A DNA stretch of 52,866 bases. Source: JAKFYM01 sp964612065 (GTDB lineage: Bacteria > Bdellovibrionota > UBA1018 > CAIPTA01). The stretch is taken from assembly GCA_964612065.1 (NCBI GenBank), contig CAZTCD010000013.1, positions 1 through 52,866 on the forward strand, read 5' to 3'. Every line of letters begins with the position of its first letter. Position 1 is the first letter of the stretch. The notes under the pieces were generated by a model. That model ran no database searches and was not told where the DNA came from. It was given only the letters and a program-made list of their open reading frames with translations. Below are positions 39,658 through 48,487 of the stretch, piece after piece. A program made the position numbers and the translations under genes.

Positions 39658-40146
39658 ATGAAATTCGCCCTTCTCGCCTTCACGCTCGCTCTTTCTTCCC
39701 ACTCAGCCCTCGCCGCCGGCCTCACCAAAGCCCAGGCCGAAGCGGAAGCCCAGGAGAAGGTTTTCGTAGGTGTTTGCCAGCCCAAAGAAGCTGCTACCAA
39801 GCTCAGCTCCGATGAGCGCAAAGAACTCGAACAGCTTCGCACCCACTTTGTTCCATTCCTCATCAATCCAGCCCCCACCGTGGAAATGTTCAAAAAGAGC
39901 GCTCTTTTCAACTCTGAAGCTGACGACGGCTTGATCGAGAAGCTCAGCCTGTCCATCCACTTCGGCTTCACCTGCGGGCTCACCTTCGCCCTCGAGCCGA
40001 AGTTTGCGTCCCGCGGCTGCTCGCTCGAAAACGGTAAAAAGATCTCCGCCCAAACCGCCCTCGAGCTTTGCCGCCCTCTCGTGGAAAAGATGGCCGCAGA
40101 AAACGCAGAGGGCGCGGAATCCGAAGAAGAACCTTCTTTGAACTGA
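39658..40146 (+). CDS. Exported four-cysteine protein, paralogue B
   Basis: 162 residues. Signal peptide MKFALLAFTLALSSHSALAA. Cysteines at 40, 106, 121 and 138 (VGVCQPK, GFTCGLT, SRGCSL, ELCRPLVEKM) match paralogue A (22457-22882), with the same 15- and 17-residue gaps between the last three. Extra features are a longer middle region and an acidic tail (EGAESEEEPS). The second and fourth cysteines sit in similar helices in both proteins, suggesting two conserved disulfides. Family unknown to me. Confidence 0.85.
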   Translation: MKFALLAFTLALSSHSALAAGLTKAQAEAEAQEKVFVGVCQPKEAATKLSSDERKELEQLRTHFVPFLINPAPTVEMFKKSALFNSEADDGLIEKLSLSIHFGFTCGLTFALEPKFASRGCSLENGKKISAQTALELCRPLVEKMAAENAEGAESEEEPSLN

Positions 40147-40203
40147 TTCCAGCCTTCTCAATCCCTCCTATCTCCCCGGCTTTTGCCATGCTATAGGCTC
40201 CGC

Positions 40204-41781
40204 ATGCCTCGAGTTTTGCACGATCTGAAAGTGCCCCTCGACGAATCCCTCGAAGACCGCCTGGCCTGGATGATCCCCGGGCACGGCGAATTCCGGATCC
40301 TTCGCCAGAGTGTGGACGCCCGCCAACGCCACTCCCCCCACTTCGTGTATTCCGTGGAAGTGGCCGAGGCTGGCGAAGTGCTCAAGCTCGAGGAGTTCCA
40401 TCTCGAGCGCCTCACCCCTCCTCCAGGCTTTGAGCGCCCCATCATCGTGGGCAGCGGCCCGGCCGGCCTTTTCGCCGCCCTAAGGCTCGTGGAGCGCGGC
40501 CTGCCCTGCATCCTGCTCGAGCGGGGCTCGGATACGGTGAACCGCCTCCGCGGCATCACCAAATTCTGGCGCTATGGCGATTTCGATCGACGCAACAACG
40601 TTTGCTATGGAGAAGGCGGCGCAGGCCTCTATTCCGACGGAAAGCTCATCACCCGCATTAAAAGCCCGCATATCCCCTATGTGCTGAACCGCCTCGTTCA
40701 ATTCGGCGCCCCCGCCGAAATCCAGTGGCTGGCCAACCCCCATGTGGGCTCGGATCGCATCCGCCGCGTGATCCCCTACCTTCGCGATTATCTCGTAAAA
40801 CACGGCTGCGAGATCCACTTCGATACGCAAGTTGTGGAAGTGATGCTTGAAGGGAAGCAAGTGGTGGGCGTGAAAACCGAGCACGGCAAAATCCTGCGCT
40901 CCCGACAGGTGGTGATGGCCACCGGCCATTCCGCCGAAGACATGCTCCTTCACCTTCGCGATCAGGGGGTGGCCATGGAAGGAAAGAGCTTTGCGATGGG
41001 CCTTCGCATCGAACACCCGCAGGAGCTCATCAATCAGATTCAGTATCGGGATGCAGCAGGGCACCCCAAGCTCGGCAGCGCCAACTATCGCCTTGCCGAT
41101 CATGATCCGGTTTCCAATGTAGGGGTTTACTCTTTCTGCATGTGCCCGGGCGGCTATGTGCTTTCGAGCGGCACCGAGATGGATGGCATCGTGGTGAACG
41201 GCATGAGCAACTATCACCGCAACTCTCCCTTCGCCAATTCCGCCCTCGTGGTTTCAATTGATTTTGAAAGCCATTTCGGAGCAGACCTCTGGGGCGGCTT
41301 GAAGTTGCGGCGCACGTTGGAAGAAAAGGCCTTTCAGGCGATGAAGGATGCGGGAGGCCTCAAGCAACTACCCGCGCAGAAGCTCGGAGATTTTGCCGCC
41401 GGCCGAAGCGGCCCCGTGAGCCGAGGCAGCTCTCCGTCTGGCGAGATCGCCGTGCGCCTCGACCAGATCCTCCCGAAAGATCTCGCGCAGAGGATGCTGA
41501 AGAGCCTGGAAAAGTTCGAGCGAAACATGAAGGGTTTCGGCGATTCCTCCGCCCAGCTCTATGGAGTGGAATCACGCACAAGCTGCCCCGTGCGAGTGGT
41601 GAGAGATGCAGTGAGCCTGGAGTCCGTTTCTCATCCGGGCCTTTATCCCGCCGGGGAAGGCGCGGGTTACGCTGGCGGGATCACCTCGGCCGCTTGCGAT
41701 GGCATACGCGTGGCGGAGAAAATCTGCGAAAGAGTTTCATCAAAAACCGGCCTGGATAGCCAAGCTCACCAAAGAACATAA
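40204..41781 (+). CDS. FAD-dependent dehydrogenase (COG2509 type)
   Basis: 525 residues. An N-terminal domain of about 80 residues (LKVPLDESLEDRLAWMIPGH and on) precedes the FAD-binding PIIVGSGPAGLFAALRLVERG (G-x-G-x-x-G). Then LLERGSDTVNRLRGITKFWR, FDRRNNVCYGEGGAGLYSDG and the C-terminal LYPAGEGAGYAGGITSAACDG are the signatures of uncharacterised FAD-dependent dehydrogenases of COG2509. Substrate unknown. The ATG at 40204 has TATAGG 6 nt upstream and no SD. Cytosolic. Confidence 0.92.
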   Translation: MPRVLHDLKVPLDESLEDRLAWMIPGHGEFRILRQSVDARQRHSPHFVYSVEVAEAGEVLKLEEFHLERLTPPPGFERPIIVGSGPAGLFAALRLVERGLPCILLERGSDTVNRLRGITKFWRYGDFDRRNNVCYGEGGAGLYSDGKLITRIKSPHIPYVLNRLVQFGAPAEIQWLANPHVGSDRIRRVIPYLRDYLVKHGCEIHFDTQVVEVMLEGKQVVGVKTEHGKILRSRQVVMATGHSAEDMLLHLRDQGVAMEGKSFAMGLRIEHPQELINQIQYRDAAGHPKLGSANYRLADHDPVSNVGVYSFCMCPGGYVLSSGTEMDGIVVNGMSNYHRNSPFANSALVVSIDFESHFGADLWGGLKLRRTLEEKAFQAMKDAGGLKQLPAQKLGDFAAGRSGPVSRGSSPSGEIAVRLDQILPKDLAQRMLKSLEKFERNMKGFGDSSAQLYGVESRTSCPVRVVRDAVSLESVSHPGLYPAGEGAGYAGGITSAACDGIRVAEKICERVSSKTGLDSQAHQRT

Positions 41782-41859
41782 AAATGGCAGGGCGGGCACT
41801 CACCCCCCCAGGCTCGTGCCTCAACCCCACCAAACTGAAAAGCTCCATCGGCTGCCGAT

Positions 41860-41985
41860 CTATTTTTCCGCGCCGGAGAGGATCCTCACCTTTCCCGGCC
41901 CAACAAGCTCTTCCGTCACGGCGGCTTTAGCCACAAAGATAAAGGCGCACAAAAGCAGAATCGCGCCGATGATCACGGATCTCAT
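41860..41985 (-). CDS. 41-residue exported peptide
   Basis: ATG at 41985 with SD AAGAGG, 7-nt spacer. It encodes MRSVIIGAILLLCAFIFVAK, then AAVTEELVGPGKVRILSGAEK. The first 20 residues form a signal peptide with a possible cleavage site after AKA, leaving about 20 residues. The SD, a hairpin over the SD and a leader of about 150 nt (42014-42160) support a real regulated gene. It is divergent from the outer-membrane protein gene at 42174. Similar in design to the peptide at 4902-5018. Function unknown. Confidence 0.6.
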   Translation of the reverse strand: MRSVIIGAILLLCAFIFVAKAAVTEELVGPGKVRILSGAEK

Positions 41986-41992
41986 AAAATTT

Positions 41993-42013
41993 CCTCTTGG
42001 TTTCCCCAAGAGG
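41993..42013 (-). promoter_or_regulatory. 5'-UTR hairpin that sequesters the SD of the 41-residue peptide
   Basis: In the mRNA CCTCTTGG (42013-42006), loop GGAAA, CCAAGAGG (42000-41993), a perfect 8-bp stem. The SD AAGAGG is in the 3' arm, 7 nt before the ATG. Confidence 0.6.
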
Positions 42014-42173
42014 GCCAGAGCAAGGCGCGTGCCGTTGTAGCCTGGCTGTTTTAGGCCGTTCCGGCTTCTTTCGCTGGCTTACCGTCTTTGCTCAGAGCCG
42101 AAATGGCTCCGCGATTCTGGGATTTCTTATAAACGCAGATGGTCAATCGCAGGATTTGCGATACGATTCCCAA

Positions 42174-43718
42174 GTGAAATTCCTTTTCCTTTTATGTTTG
42201 CTGCCAGGGTTGGCGGCCGCCGCCTCGCCTCCGAAGAAGCGCGCACTCCAGCCGAAAACGAAGAGCACGGTAAGCCGCAAGGCAGTGCGTAGTCGCTCGA
42301 AAGTGCCCCCAAAGAAGCGCTCCCTCCCCTCGCCCGCCCCCTCAACGGCGGAGCCGGCCGGCTCTGATCCTTTTATCTCCGATCCGCTCGTGGCTGATCC
42401 ACTGGTGGCCGAAGCTCCGAAGGCGCAGGAAGTTTCCGAGCCTGTCGAGATCAAATTCTCCAAAGGCCTGAGCCTCGATCTGCAGGGGCAGTACTTTCCG
42501 GAAAAAGTTTCGCCTCACGTGAATAACGCTCTCGGCATCCTCCAGGGAGAAATCAATACTTCCCTCAAAATCGGCAAGCCATTCCTGCTGAAGTTCCGCC
42601 CCACGGGCCGTCTTGATCCGGAAAATAATTCCGAATCCGAGCGCTATTGGGCCGATGTGCCAGAGGGATACGGACAGCTCCGCTTTTCCTGGGACGGAGG
42701 CTCTTACACCACCCAGTTCGGGTGGAACACTTTCACCTGGGGCGTGACCGATGGTTTCAATCCCGTAGACGTGGTGAACGCCCGCCGCTACCACGATCCT
42801 TTACGTTCGGAGAAACTCGGCGCGCTTTCCTGGACCAACAAACTCGATTTCGGCTTTCTTCTGCTCGAAGGCATCTGGATCCCGACTCAGAGAAAATCCG
42901 TGCTCCCCGCCTCCAACTCCCGCTGGCTTCCGCGCGAGATCGAGCGCGATACCGTGATCGACAACACTCTCTTCCGCGTGGCGAACAACCACACTTTCTA
43001 CTTCCGGGATCACGAAGAGCTCGACGACGCCTTCTCCAACAACCTTGGTGCCCGCATCGCGCTCAAAGTGGCGGGTGCGGATCTCGGCTTTTACGCCTTT
43101 GACGGCGCCACCACGGTTCCGGCCACCAACCTTCGCCTCACCGGAGCAGTAACGGCCTTTCTCCCCGGCCAAAGCCCCGATCTGGTGATCGACGCCGATC
43201 CCCCTATCGGCATACGCCCGATCTACTACCGGCAAACTGTGCTCGGAGCTACCGCCGTGAAGCCCATGGGGCCGGTGCTGGTGCGCGGGGTGGTAGCTCA
43301 CACCAAGCCGAAACGAAAAGCCGCCAACGTACCGGTTTCGGTGACCGAGGCCGCTCTCGAGCTCGAGCACACCATCTCGCGCGAGCGATCCTCCGTTACC
43401 CTGATCGGCCTGCTCACCTACGCCGACACCGAGGACCCCGAAAACACGAACTCCTCCAACTCCCTCGGCAGAATGTTCGATCGAGGCGTGGTGCTCGGTG
43501 CCCGCTGGCAGCCGATGGAAACCCTCACGGCGGAAATCTTCACGGTATTCGACACCCGCTACGGCAGCCGCCTGCATAAGCTGGAAGTTACGAAATCTCT
43601 CTCTGATGCCTGGAAGATATACGGTGGAGGCGAGATCTTTGCCGGAAAGATCAGCACTCCGGTGGGAGTGTACCGGGGCAACGATCGGGTGATCGCGGGA
43701 TTGAAGCTTTCGCTTTGA
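42174..43718 (+). CDS. Exported outer-membrane beta-barrel protein (probable)
   Basis: 514 residues, GTG start. Signal peptide (V/M)KFLFLLCLLPGLAAAA, then a basic/Pro-rich linker of about 80 residues (KKRSLPSPAPSTAEP) and a domain of about 420 residues with alternating aromatic/polar strands (YGQLRFSWDGGSYTTQFGWN; LDFGFLLLEGIWIP) ending VIAGLKLSL, as in porin-like barrels. It may pair with the convergent RND exporter. TACGAT lies 6 nt before the GTG and there is no SD. The longer frame from 41997 crosses the divergent leader and is not used. Confidence 0.8.
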   Translation: MKFLFLLCLLPGLAAAASPPKKRALQPKTKSTVSRKAVRSRSKVPPKKRSLPSPAPSTAEPAGSDPFISDPLVADPLVAEAPKAQEVSEPVEIKFSKGLSLDLQGQYFPEKVSPHVNNALGILQGEINTSLKIGKPFLLKFRPTGRLDPENNSESERYWADVPEGYGQLRFSWDGGSYTTQFGWNTFTWGVTDGFNPVDVVNARRYHDPLRSEKLGALSWTNKLDFGFLLLEGIWIPTQRKSVLPASNSRWLPREIERDTVIDNTLFRVANNHTFYFRDHEELDDAFSNNLGARIALKVAGADLGFYAFDGATTVPATNLRLTGAVTAFLPGQSPDLVIDADPPIGIRPIYYRQTVLGATAVKPMGPVLVRGVVAHTKPKRKAANVPVSVTEAALELEHTISRERSSVTLIGLLTYADTEDPENTNSSNSLGRMFDRGVVLGARWQPMETLTAEIFTVFDTRYGSRLHKLEVTKSLSDAWKIYGGGEIFAGKISTPVGVYRGNDRVIAGLKLSL

Positions 43719-43882
43719 GAGCTTTGAGCATTTTAAAAACATTGAGAGCGTCGAGCCGCGTGCCGAAACGCCGCGAGCACCACTAACGCACCGCAACCTC
43801 TGCGCCGAGGACTTATCGCATCAAATGCCAACAGGCCTAACTCCCGCCGCGCCCTCGCCGAGCGCGGCAATCGCCGCCTTCG

Positions 43883-46800
43883 CTACTTTTTGCTGCCCGA
43901 AACCAACTCGAGACCGAGGCGGAAATTCGATCCGCGCAATTGCCCGTCTTTGGTTACAAGGCGGAGATTCTTGCTCACGCCAAAGCTCGGGATGGCAAAG
44001 CTCCAGCCGTTGCCGGCCAGGCCTTTCTGAGCTTCTTCGCTAAGACGGGGCCAATCCACGTCGCGCTTGGGATCATATTCACGCAGATAATCCGCATCCC
44101 AGCGCCCGTTGAGCGCGATGCTTCCGCCCTGGAGCATCTTCATGCTCACCTTCCCGCCGGCCACCGAAACATAAACAGGGCCGGAGTAGAAAGCGGCGAT
44201 ATTCATATAATTCACGTGGCGGCTGCCCCGCGGAGCCCGCATCAGCACGTTCATCTTCTGCGTAAGGCGCACGATAAAGGCGTTGGAAGCCTGCGCCGGC
44301 CGCTCAGAGGTGATCTCCGGAGGAGCCGAGCTCACTCCGTTCCAGACAAACAGATCACGTTTCTCGAACGTATTCAGATCAGGCCAAACGGCGTTTTTCG
44401 AAAACCAGGAATCCATCAGCTGGTTCCAGGCATCGAACCGGGCGCTGTTCGCCTGGAACGAAAGCGAACCATCGGAATGCGTGCAGGCGAAGAGGGCCTT
44501 CACTGCAGAGAAAGGCACAAAGATCGCGGAATCGCCTTTGGCCGGCACGGGCGCCTGAGCGAACTCGGCGATCGTGGCACCGCATCCGCCCTTGCCCGGC
44601 TTGAAGTAGAAATATGCATGGCCGCGCACTACTACATCACCGTTGCCATTCGCACGGGCGGGAGGAGCCACCAGGCGGGCTGTTTGGCCGGGCTGCACGG
44701 GATTGCCGAAAGTGAGATTGATCCGATCGTTGAGAGCGCCATCCAAGCCGCCCTGAATCTGGGAGGCGAGATCCGCGAAGAAGGGATCGATAGTCTGCAG
44801 TTTCTCGGTGGCTGCCTGGGCCACCAGACGATCAAAGCCCTGAGGGCCCGTGCAATTCATCGAAACCACCTGCCAGGATCCCGGAACCCAGCTGGCTTTG
44901 AAGTCCTTCAGCTCGAGACGGGGAGATCCGTTGCGCTGACCAAGCACCAGCCGGCCCGAGGCGGAAGCTTTGCCCTGAGGGAGCTCAAGTTTCACATCGG
45001 TGCAGGTGCCGTCGAGACGAACCTCGATCTCGGTGCCGCCCCGGATCACTTTGATGATCTGGTGAGCGGATACGTTCGCCACGTTCACCGTAGCTGCCAG
45101 CCGCTGCTGCTTCACCAGCCATTCGGAGGGATTGCGGGGATTCACCGGAGCCGTGAAATTATAGCTCACGTTGAGCTTGATCCCTGTAACCGCCACCTGA
45201 AACGGGCTGGTCACGTGGATGTCTTCGAGCGGGGTTACCGAGCTGCCGTTCAGGTTGCTCTGGATCGCTCCCTCGTTGATCAGGGCCGCGAACTTCGCCT
45301 TGGGCATCGAGATCAGAACCGGCGTCTTCACCACGTTGTCAGCGGCGGTGGCCGTAGGAGTGGCAGCGTAAAGCAATCCCATCAGAATCACGAAATTCTT
45401 GCGGCGGGTGGCACTGGCCGAAAGCGGTTGCAAGCGGCGGTTGGCTGCAGCGGCGGCTTCCGTTTCTCCGGGAAAGATCAGCCAGGGGAACATGCGGAGA
45501 ACGGCGGGAAGGAGCACGAGGTCACCGATCAGGCCGATTCCGATGCTCCAGAGCATATAGGCCCCGAAAGTGCGGTTAGGAGAGAAATAGGAAGCCAGGA
45601 ATACGGCGAAGCCAGCGATCACAGCCACCGAAGAGAAGAAGCAGGGATTCCCTTCCACATACCAGGTGCGCATGATGGCGTCCTTGGCGGAGGTGAAGGT
45701 TCGCTGCAGCTTCCGCAGGCGAGTGAGCAGGAAAACCGTATTGTTATAGGCCAGGCCGAGCGCGATCGAAAAGATGATCGCCACCACCGGTTTGATGGGC
45801 GTATTCAGGTAGGTCATCGTGGCCAGAAGCGCGAATGGCGGCAAGAGGTTCGGGATCGCAGCCACCAGAGCCAGGCGGAAGGAGCGGAACACCACCACCA
45901 GCAGCACGGAAATCAGCAGCAGCGAATGCCATAGTCCGTAAATCAGATTGCCGGAAAGCTCGGCGTTCAACGGGTGCACTATCGCGGCCATCCCGCCCAG
46001 CTTCACCTCAGACTGAGGGAATCTCTTTTCCAAATCGGCCTTCACCTGCGCCAGCGTATGCCCCATATGATCGGCGGGCACATCGCGGAAACGGAACACC
46101 ATGCGGGTGGAATTGCCGTCGCCAGAAAGGAAGTTAGTGGTGGGATTTTCCGCCCCTCCGAATCCATAAAGGAAAAGGGTTTCCGCAATCGCCTGGCGGG
46201 TGGTGAGAGAATTGATTCCAGTATTGAGCAGATCAGACAGGCCGATCGCGGAGCCGATCGCGGGGTCTTTACGCCACTTCTTGAGAGTGGCTGCAAGGCG
46301 TTTCATGCGCGAAGGATCGTTCCAGGGATCCTGCTCCCCGGTCTTGGTGATCATCACCTCGAGAGGAATGATGCCTCCGAGCTTGCGATCGATGAGCTCG
46401 GCAGAGCTCTTCATATTGTTTTCGTGAGGAAGATCGTCATAGAGCTGCACAGCCCAGTTGAGGCGGAAGCCGTGGAACACCAGGAACGCGATGGCAGCCA
46501 TGGTGAGACCCACCACGGCACGCCGGTTCTCGATCACCCAGAGAGCCCAGCGGGCTTTGGCGCCGGTCCACGAGCGAGCCACAGGCACCGGGAAAAGAAA
46601 CATCAGGGGCGCCATGGTGATGGAGATCAGGATGCAGCTCACCAGGATTCCGGTGGCCACAGAGAGCGCGAATTGGCGGATCAGGGGCACCGAAGAGATG
46701 ATCAGGGTGGCGAAGCCGATGATCGTGGTGGTGCTCATCAGAAAGTTGGGACCAATAAGCCCGCGGTAGGTGGCCCAAACCACCTGAGCCTTCGAAACCT

Positions 46801-47740
46801 TGTTTCCGTCTGCTGCCAGCTGGGCTTGGCGGTAGTTGTCGGAAAAGAGAAGGAAGGTGTGGGAGCCGAGAGCCAGGGCCTCGATCGAGCAGATCACGGG
46901 AAGCACTGAGCTCAAAACCGAGAACGGAATTCCCAGCACGGCGAGGGCGGCCAGCGTGGTGATGTTGGCGATGATCACCAGAATGAGGTTCATCAGCACG
47001 GTGGAATAAGAGCGGAAGTAAGCCATCAAAGTCACGAGGCATACCAGGAAGGCCAGGCCGAAGAAATTCACCAGCTCCGCGGAGAGCAACGAGGTCATCT
47101 GATTCTGCAGAGGAATCACACCGCTCACGTGCATCTTGGGATTCAATCCGGCCATCACTGGCTCGATGCGCTTGTGGATCTCTTGCGTGATCTGCGTCAC
47201 CTGCGCCTCAGTGAGGTAGCCGATGTCGCCCACGATGGTCACAAGGCGGCCGTCTTTGCTCGCAAGGCCCGGAGCAAGAAGAGGATCGCCGATCACTCTC
47301 TTTTTCCATTCCTTCTGCGGAATGAGCGTGATCAGGCGGTCTACCTGAATCGATCCGTTAACATCGGCCGCAATCTGAACGTTGGCCAAAGAAGTGATCT
47401 TGGCCACTCCCTCAATGCCTTCAAGAGCTTCGGTAGCCTTCCCCAGCAGCTCCATACGCTCAGGATGGAACCAGGTGCCCTTCATGTTCTCGGGCAGTTC
47501 GAGGTTTATGATGATCGGTTCCTGATCGGTGAGCTGGAAGGTCTTTTTGATGAGGCGGTCCGAAGCGAAGAGCGGGTGGTCCTTCGGCATGAACTGGCTC
47601 ATGGAATAATGAGTATTGATCTTGGAGATCTGAGCCACTCCCCAGACCATCAGCAGGCCAATCAGGCCAAGGAGGAGAAGGGAGGCACCCTTCAAAAGGC
47701 TAGGAGACGGAGACTTCATCCACTGGGCAGGCTTAAACAT
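43883..47740 (-). CDS. RND-superfamily exporter fused to a large periplasmic C-terminal domain
   Basis: 1285 residues. Residues 1-780 are an MMPL/RND transporter of two repeats: TM1 near 18-38, a periplasmic loop, a TM bundle from about 220 to 390 and again from about 590 to 770 (FVILVV-type helices, FSIALGLAYNNTVFLLTRL). Then comes RRKNFVILMGLLYAATPTAT, which looks like a signal peptide or an extra membrane segment, followed by about 480 residues without membrane helices. That part is beta-rich (VAVTGIKLNVSYNFTAPV), and its function is unrecognised; a lipid- or substrate-binding role is a guess. SD AAGG upstream. It probably exports lipid-like molecules. Confidence 0.85.
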   Translation of the reverse strand: MFKPAQWMKSPSPSLLKGASLLLLGLIGLLMVWGVAQISKINTHYSMSQFMPKDHPLFASDRLIKKTFQLTDQEPIIINLELPENMKGTWFHPERMELLGKATEALEGIEGVAKITSLANVQIAADVNGSIQVDRLITLIPQKEWKKRVIGDPLLAPGLASKDGRLVTIVGDIGYLTEAQVTQITQEIHKRIEPVMAGLNPKMHVSGVIPLQNQMTSLLSAELVNFFGLAFLVCLVTLMAYFRSYSTVLMNLILVIIANITTLAALAVLGIPFSVLSSVLPVICSIEALALGSHTFLLFSDNYRQAQLAADGNKVSKAQVVWATYRGLIGPNFLMSTTTIIGFATLIISSVPLIRQFALSVATGILVSCILISITMAPLMFLFPVPVARSWTGAKARWALWVIENRRAVVGLTMAAIAFLVFHGFRLNWAVQLYDDLPHENNMKSSAELIDRKLGGIIPLEVMITKTGEQDPWNDPSRMKRLAATLKKWRKDPAIGSAIGLSDLLNTGINSLTTRQAIAETLFLYGFGGAENPTTNFLSGDGNSTRMVFRFRDVPADHMGHTLAQVKADLEKRFPQSEVKLGGMAAIVHPLNAELSGNLIYGLWHSLLLISVLLVVVFRSFRLALVAAIPNLLPPFALLATMTYLNTPIKPVVAIIFSIALGLAYNNTVFLLTRLRKLQRTFTSAKDAIMRTWYVEGNPCFFSSVAVIAGFAVFLASYFSPNRTFGAYMLWSIGIGLIGDLVLLPAVLRMFPWLIFPGETEAAAAANRRLQPLSASATRRKNFVILMGLLYAATPTATAADNVVKTPVLISMPKAKFAALINEGAIQSNLNGSSVTPLEDIHVTSPFQVAVTGIKLNVSYNFTAPVNPRNPSEWLVKQQRLAATVNVANVSAHQIIKVIRGGTEIEVRLDGTCTDVKLELPQGKASASGRLVLGQRNGSPRLELKDFKASWVPGSWQVVSMNCTGPQGFDRLVAQAATEKLQTIDPFFADLASQIQGGLDGALNDRINLTFGNPVQPGQTARLVAPPARANGNGDVVVRGHAYFYFKPGKGGCGATIAEFAQAPVPAKGDSAIFVPFSAVKALFACTHSDGSLSFQANSARFDAWNQLMDSWFSKNAVWPDLNTFEKRDLFVWNGVSSAPPEITSERPAQASNAFIVRLTQKMNVLMRAPRGSRHVNYMNIAAFYSGPVYVSVAGGKVSMKMLQGGSIALNGRWDADYLREYDPKRDVDWPRLSEEAQKGLAGNGWSFAIPSFGVSKNLRLVTKDGQLRGSNFRLGLELVSGSKK

Positions 47741-47962
47741 TAATCACAACCTTCTTGCAGTAACGGCATTCGTCCCAGGCCGATGGAGCGAGCCAGAGAA
47801 CCCGATTTCCCTCACCGATAGAGCAAGCGAGAGGCGTTGCTGGCACCAAAACCAGCTGGGTTTTCCGCTCTTTTCCGGGCCATTCCATCGTCCCGAAAGC
47901 GTTCCGTTAGGAGCGCTTAATTTCGCACAGCGTGAGAATGGAAACAAGTTTGGTCGGCCTAA

Positions 47963-47981
47963 AAAATAATTAATTTATTTT
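47963..47981. repeat. AT-rich inverted repeat
   Basis: AAAATAA (47963-47969), 5-nt loop, TTATTTT (47975-47981), about 220 bp upstream of the RND exporter start. Confidence 0.45.
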
Positions 47982-48250
47982 AATGTCTGCAAGGACTTAC
48001 AGCTCTAGAGACATTTCATGGGGTGTTTCTGTCAACTTTTTTTGAGGGCTGGATTTGGGGTCTCTTTTGGGCTGTTTAGAGCACTAATAATTCCTCAAAG
48101 GTTCTGGTGAGATAGAGAAAAGCGCCCACCCGGGGCAGCGGCCGGAGAAGGCCTTAAAATTGAGATGGCCGAGCTTTTCTTTTCGCGTAATTAAAATTTT
48201 TTAATGAAAGATTTCCCATAGGTAAGACATCCGATCGACGACAAGCATGT

Positions 48251-48292
48251 TTCGCTCCGGAGTTTCGATGCAGGAAATCGCCACGGAGCGAA
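48251..48292. repeat. Inverted repeat in the gene-free region
   Basis: TTCGCTCCG (48251-48259) and CGGAGCGAA (48284-48292), a perfect 9-bp stem; an inner CGAT/ATCG stem can form. No T tract follows, so it is not an obvious terminator. Confidence 0.55.
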
Positions 48293-48342
48293 CCGTGTTC
48301 GCCCCCTCTCTCCCGCCCGCCTCCCTTCTTTCACCCAGAAAA

Positions 48343-48357
48343 ATAAATTTAATTTAT
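48343..48357. repeat. AT-rich palindrome
   Basis: ATAAATT, one base, AATTTAT, about 60 bp upstream of the promoter at 48419. Confidence 0.4.
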
Positions 48358-48418
48358 AACCCTACCTCCCTCGCTCTCTCGCCTCGCTCTTCCGGCCCGA
48401 ATTTATTTTCCGAGCTCG

Positions 48419-48447
48419 TTGACATTGGGTTACGCGTCGCATTAAAA
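48419..48447 (+). promoter_or_regulatory. Promoter of the disordered exported protein gene
   Basis: Perfect -35 TTGACA (48419-48424), 17-bp spacer, TTAAAA (48442-48447). The start codon at 48488 has the SD GGGGGT. Confidence 0.6.
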
Positions 48448-48487
48448 GCCCCTCTGACCAGCTTTGTGCCATTTCTCGGGGGTAACG

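Larger units (their letters stand above)
47741..48487. other. Long gene-free regulatory region
   Basis: 747 bp between divergent genes with no credible ORF. It holds several AT-rich palindromes (47963-47981, 48343-48357, and TTAAAA/TTTTAA near 48191-48204), a hairpin at 48251-48292, GGCC-stem hairpins near 48140-48175 and the promoter at 48419. The AT-richness contrasts with the GC-rich genes on both sides. Confidence 0.6.

Noticed and set aside
42012..42110. GEMM (c-di-GMP) riboswitch-like bases on the minus strand (CTAA...GCCAGG)
   Set aside because: The 3' half recalls GEMM, but the paired GCAAA...GACGCAAAG core is missing. A covariance-model search would decide.
43940..45934. 664-codon plus-strand open frame
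   Set aside because: Antisense shadow of the RND exporter gene; low-complexity His/Arg/Gly composition.
47744..47947. 67-codon minus-strand frame upstream of the RND exporter
   Set aside because: No SD, no sensible composition; lies in the exporter's leader.
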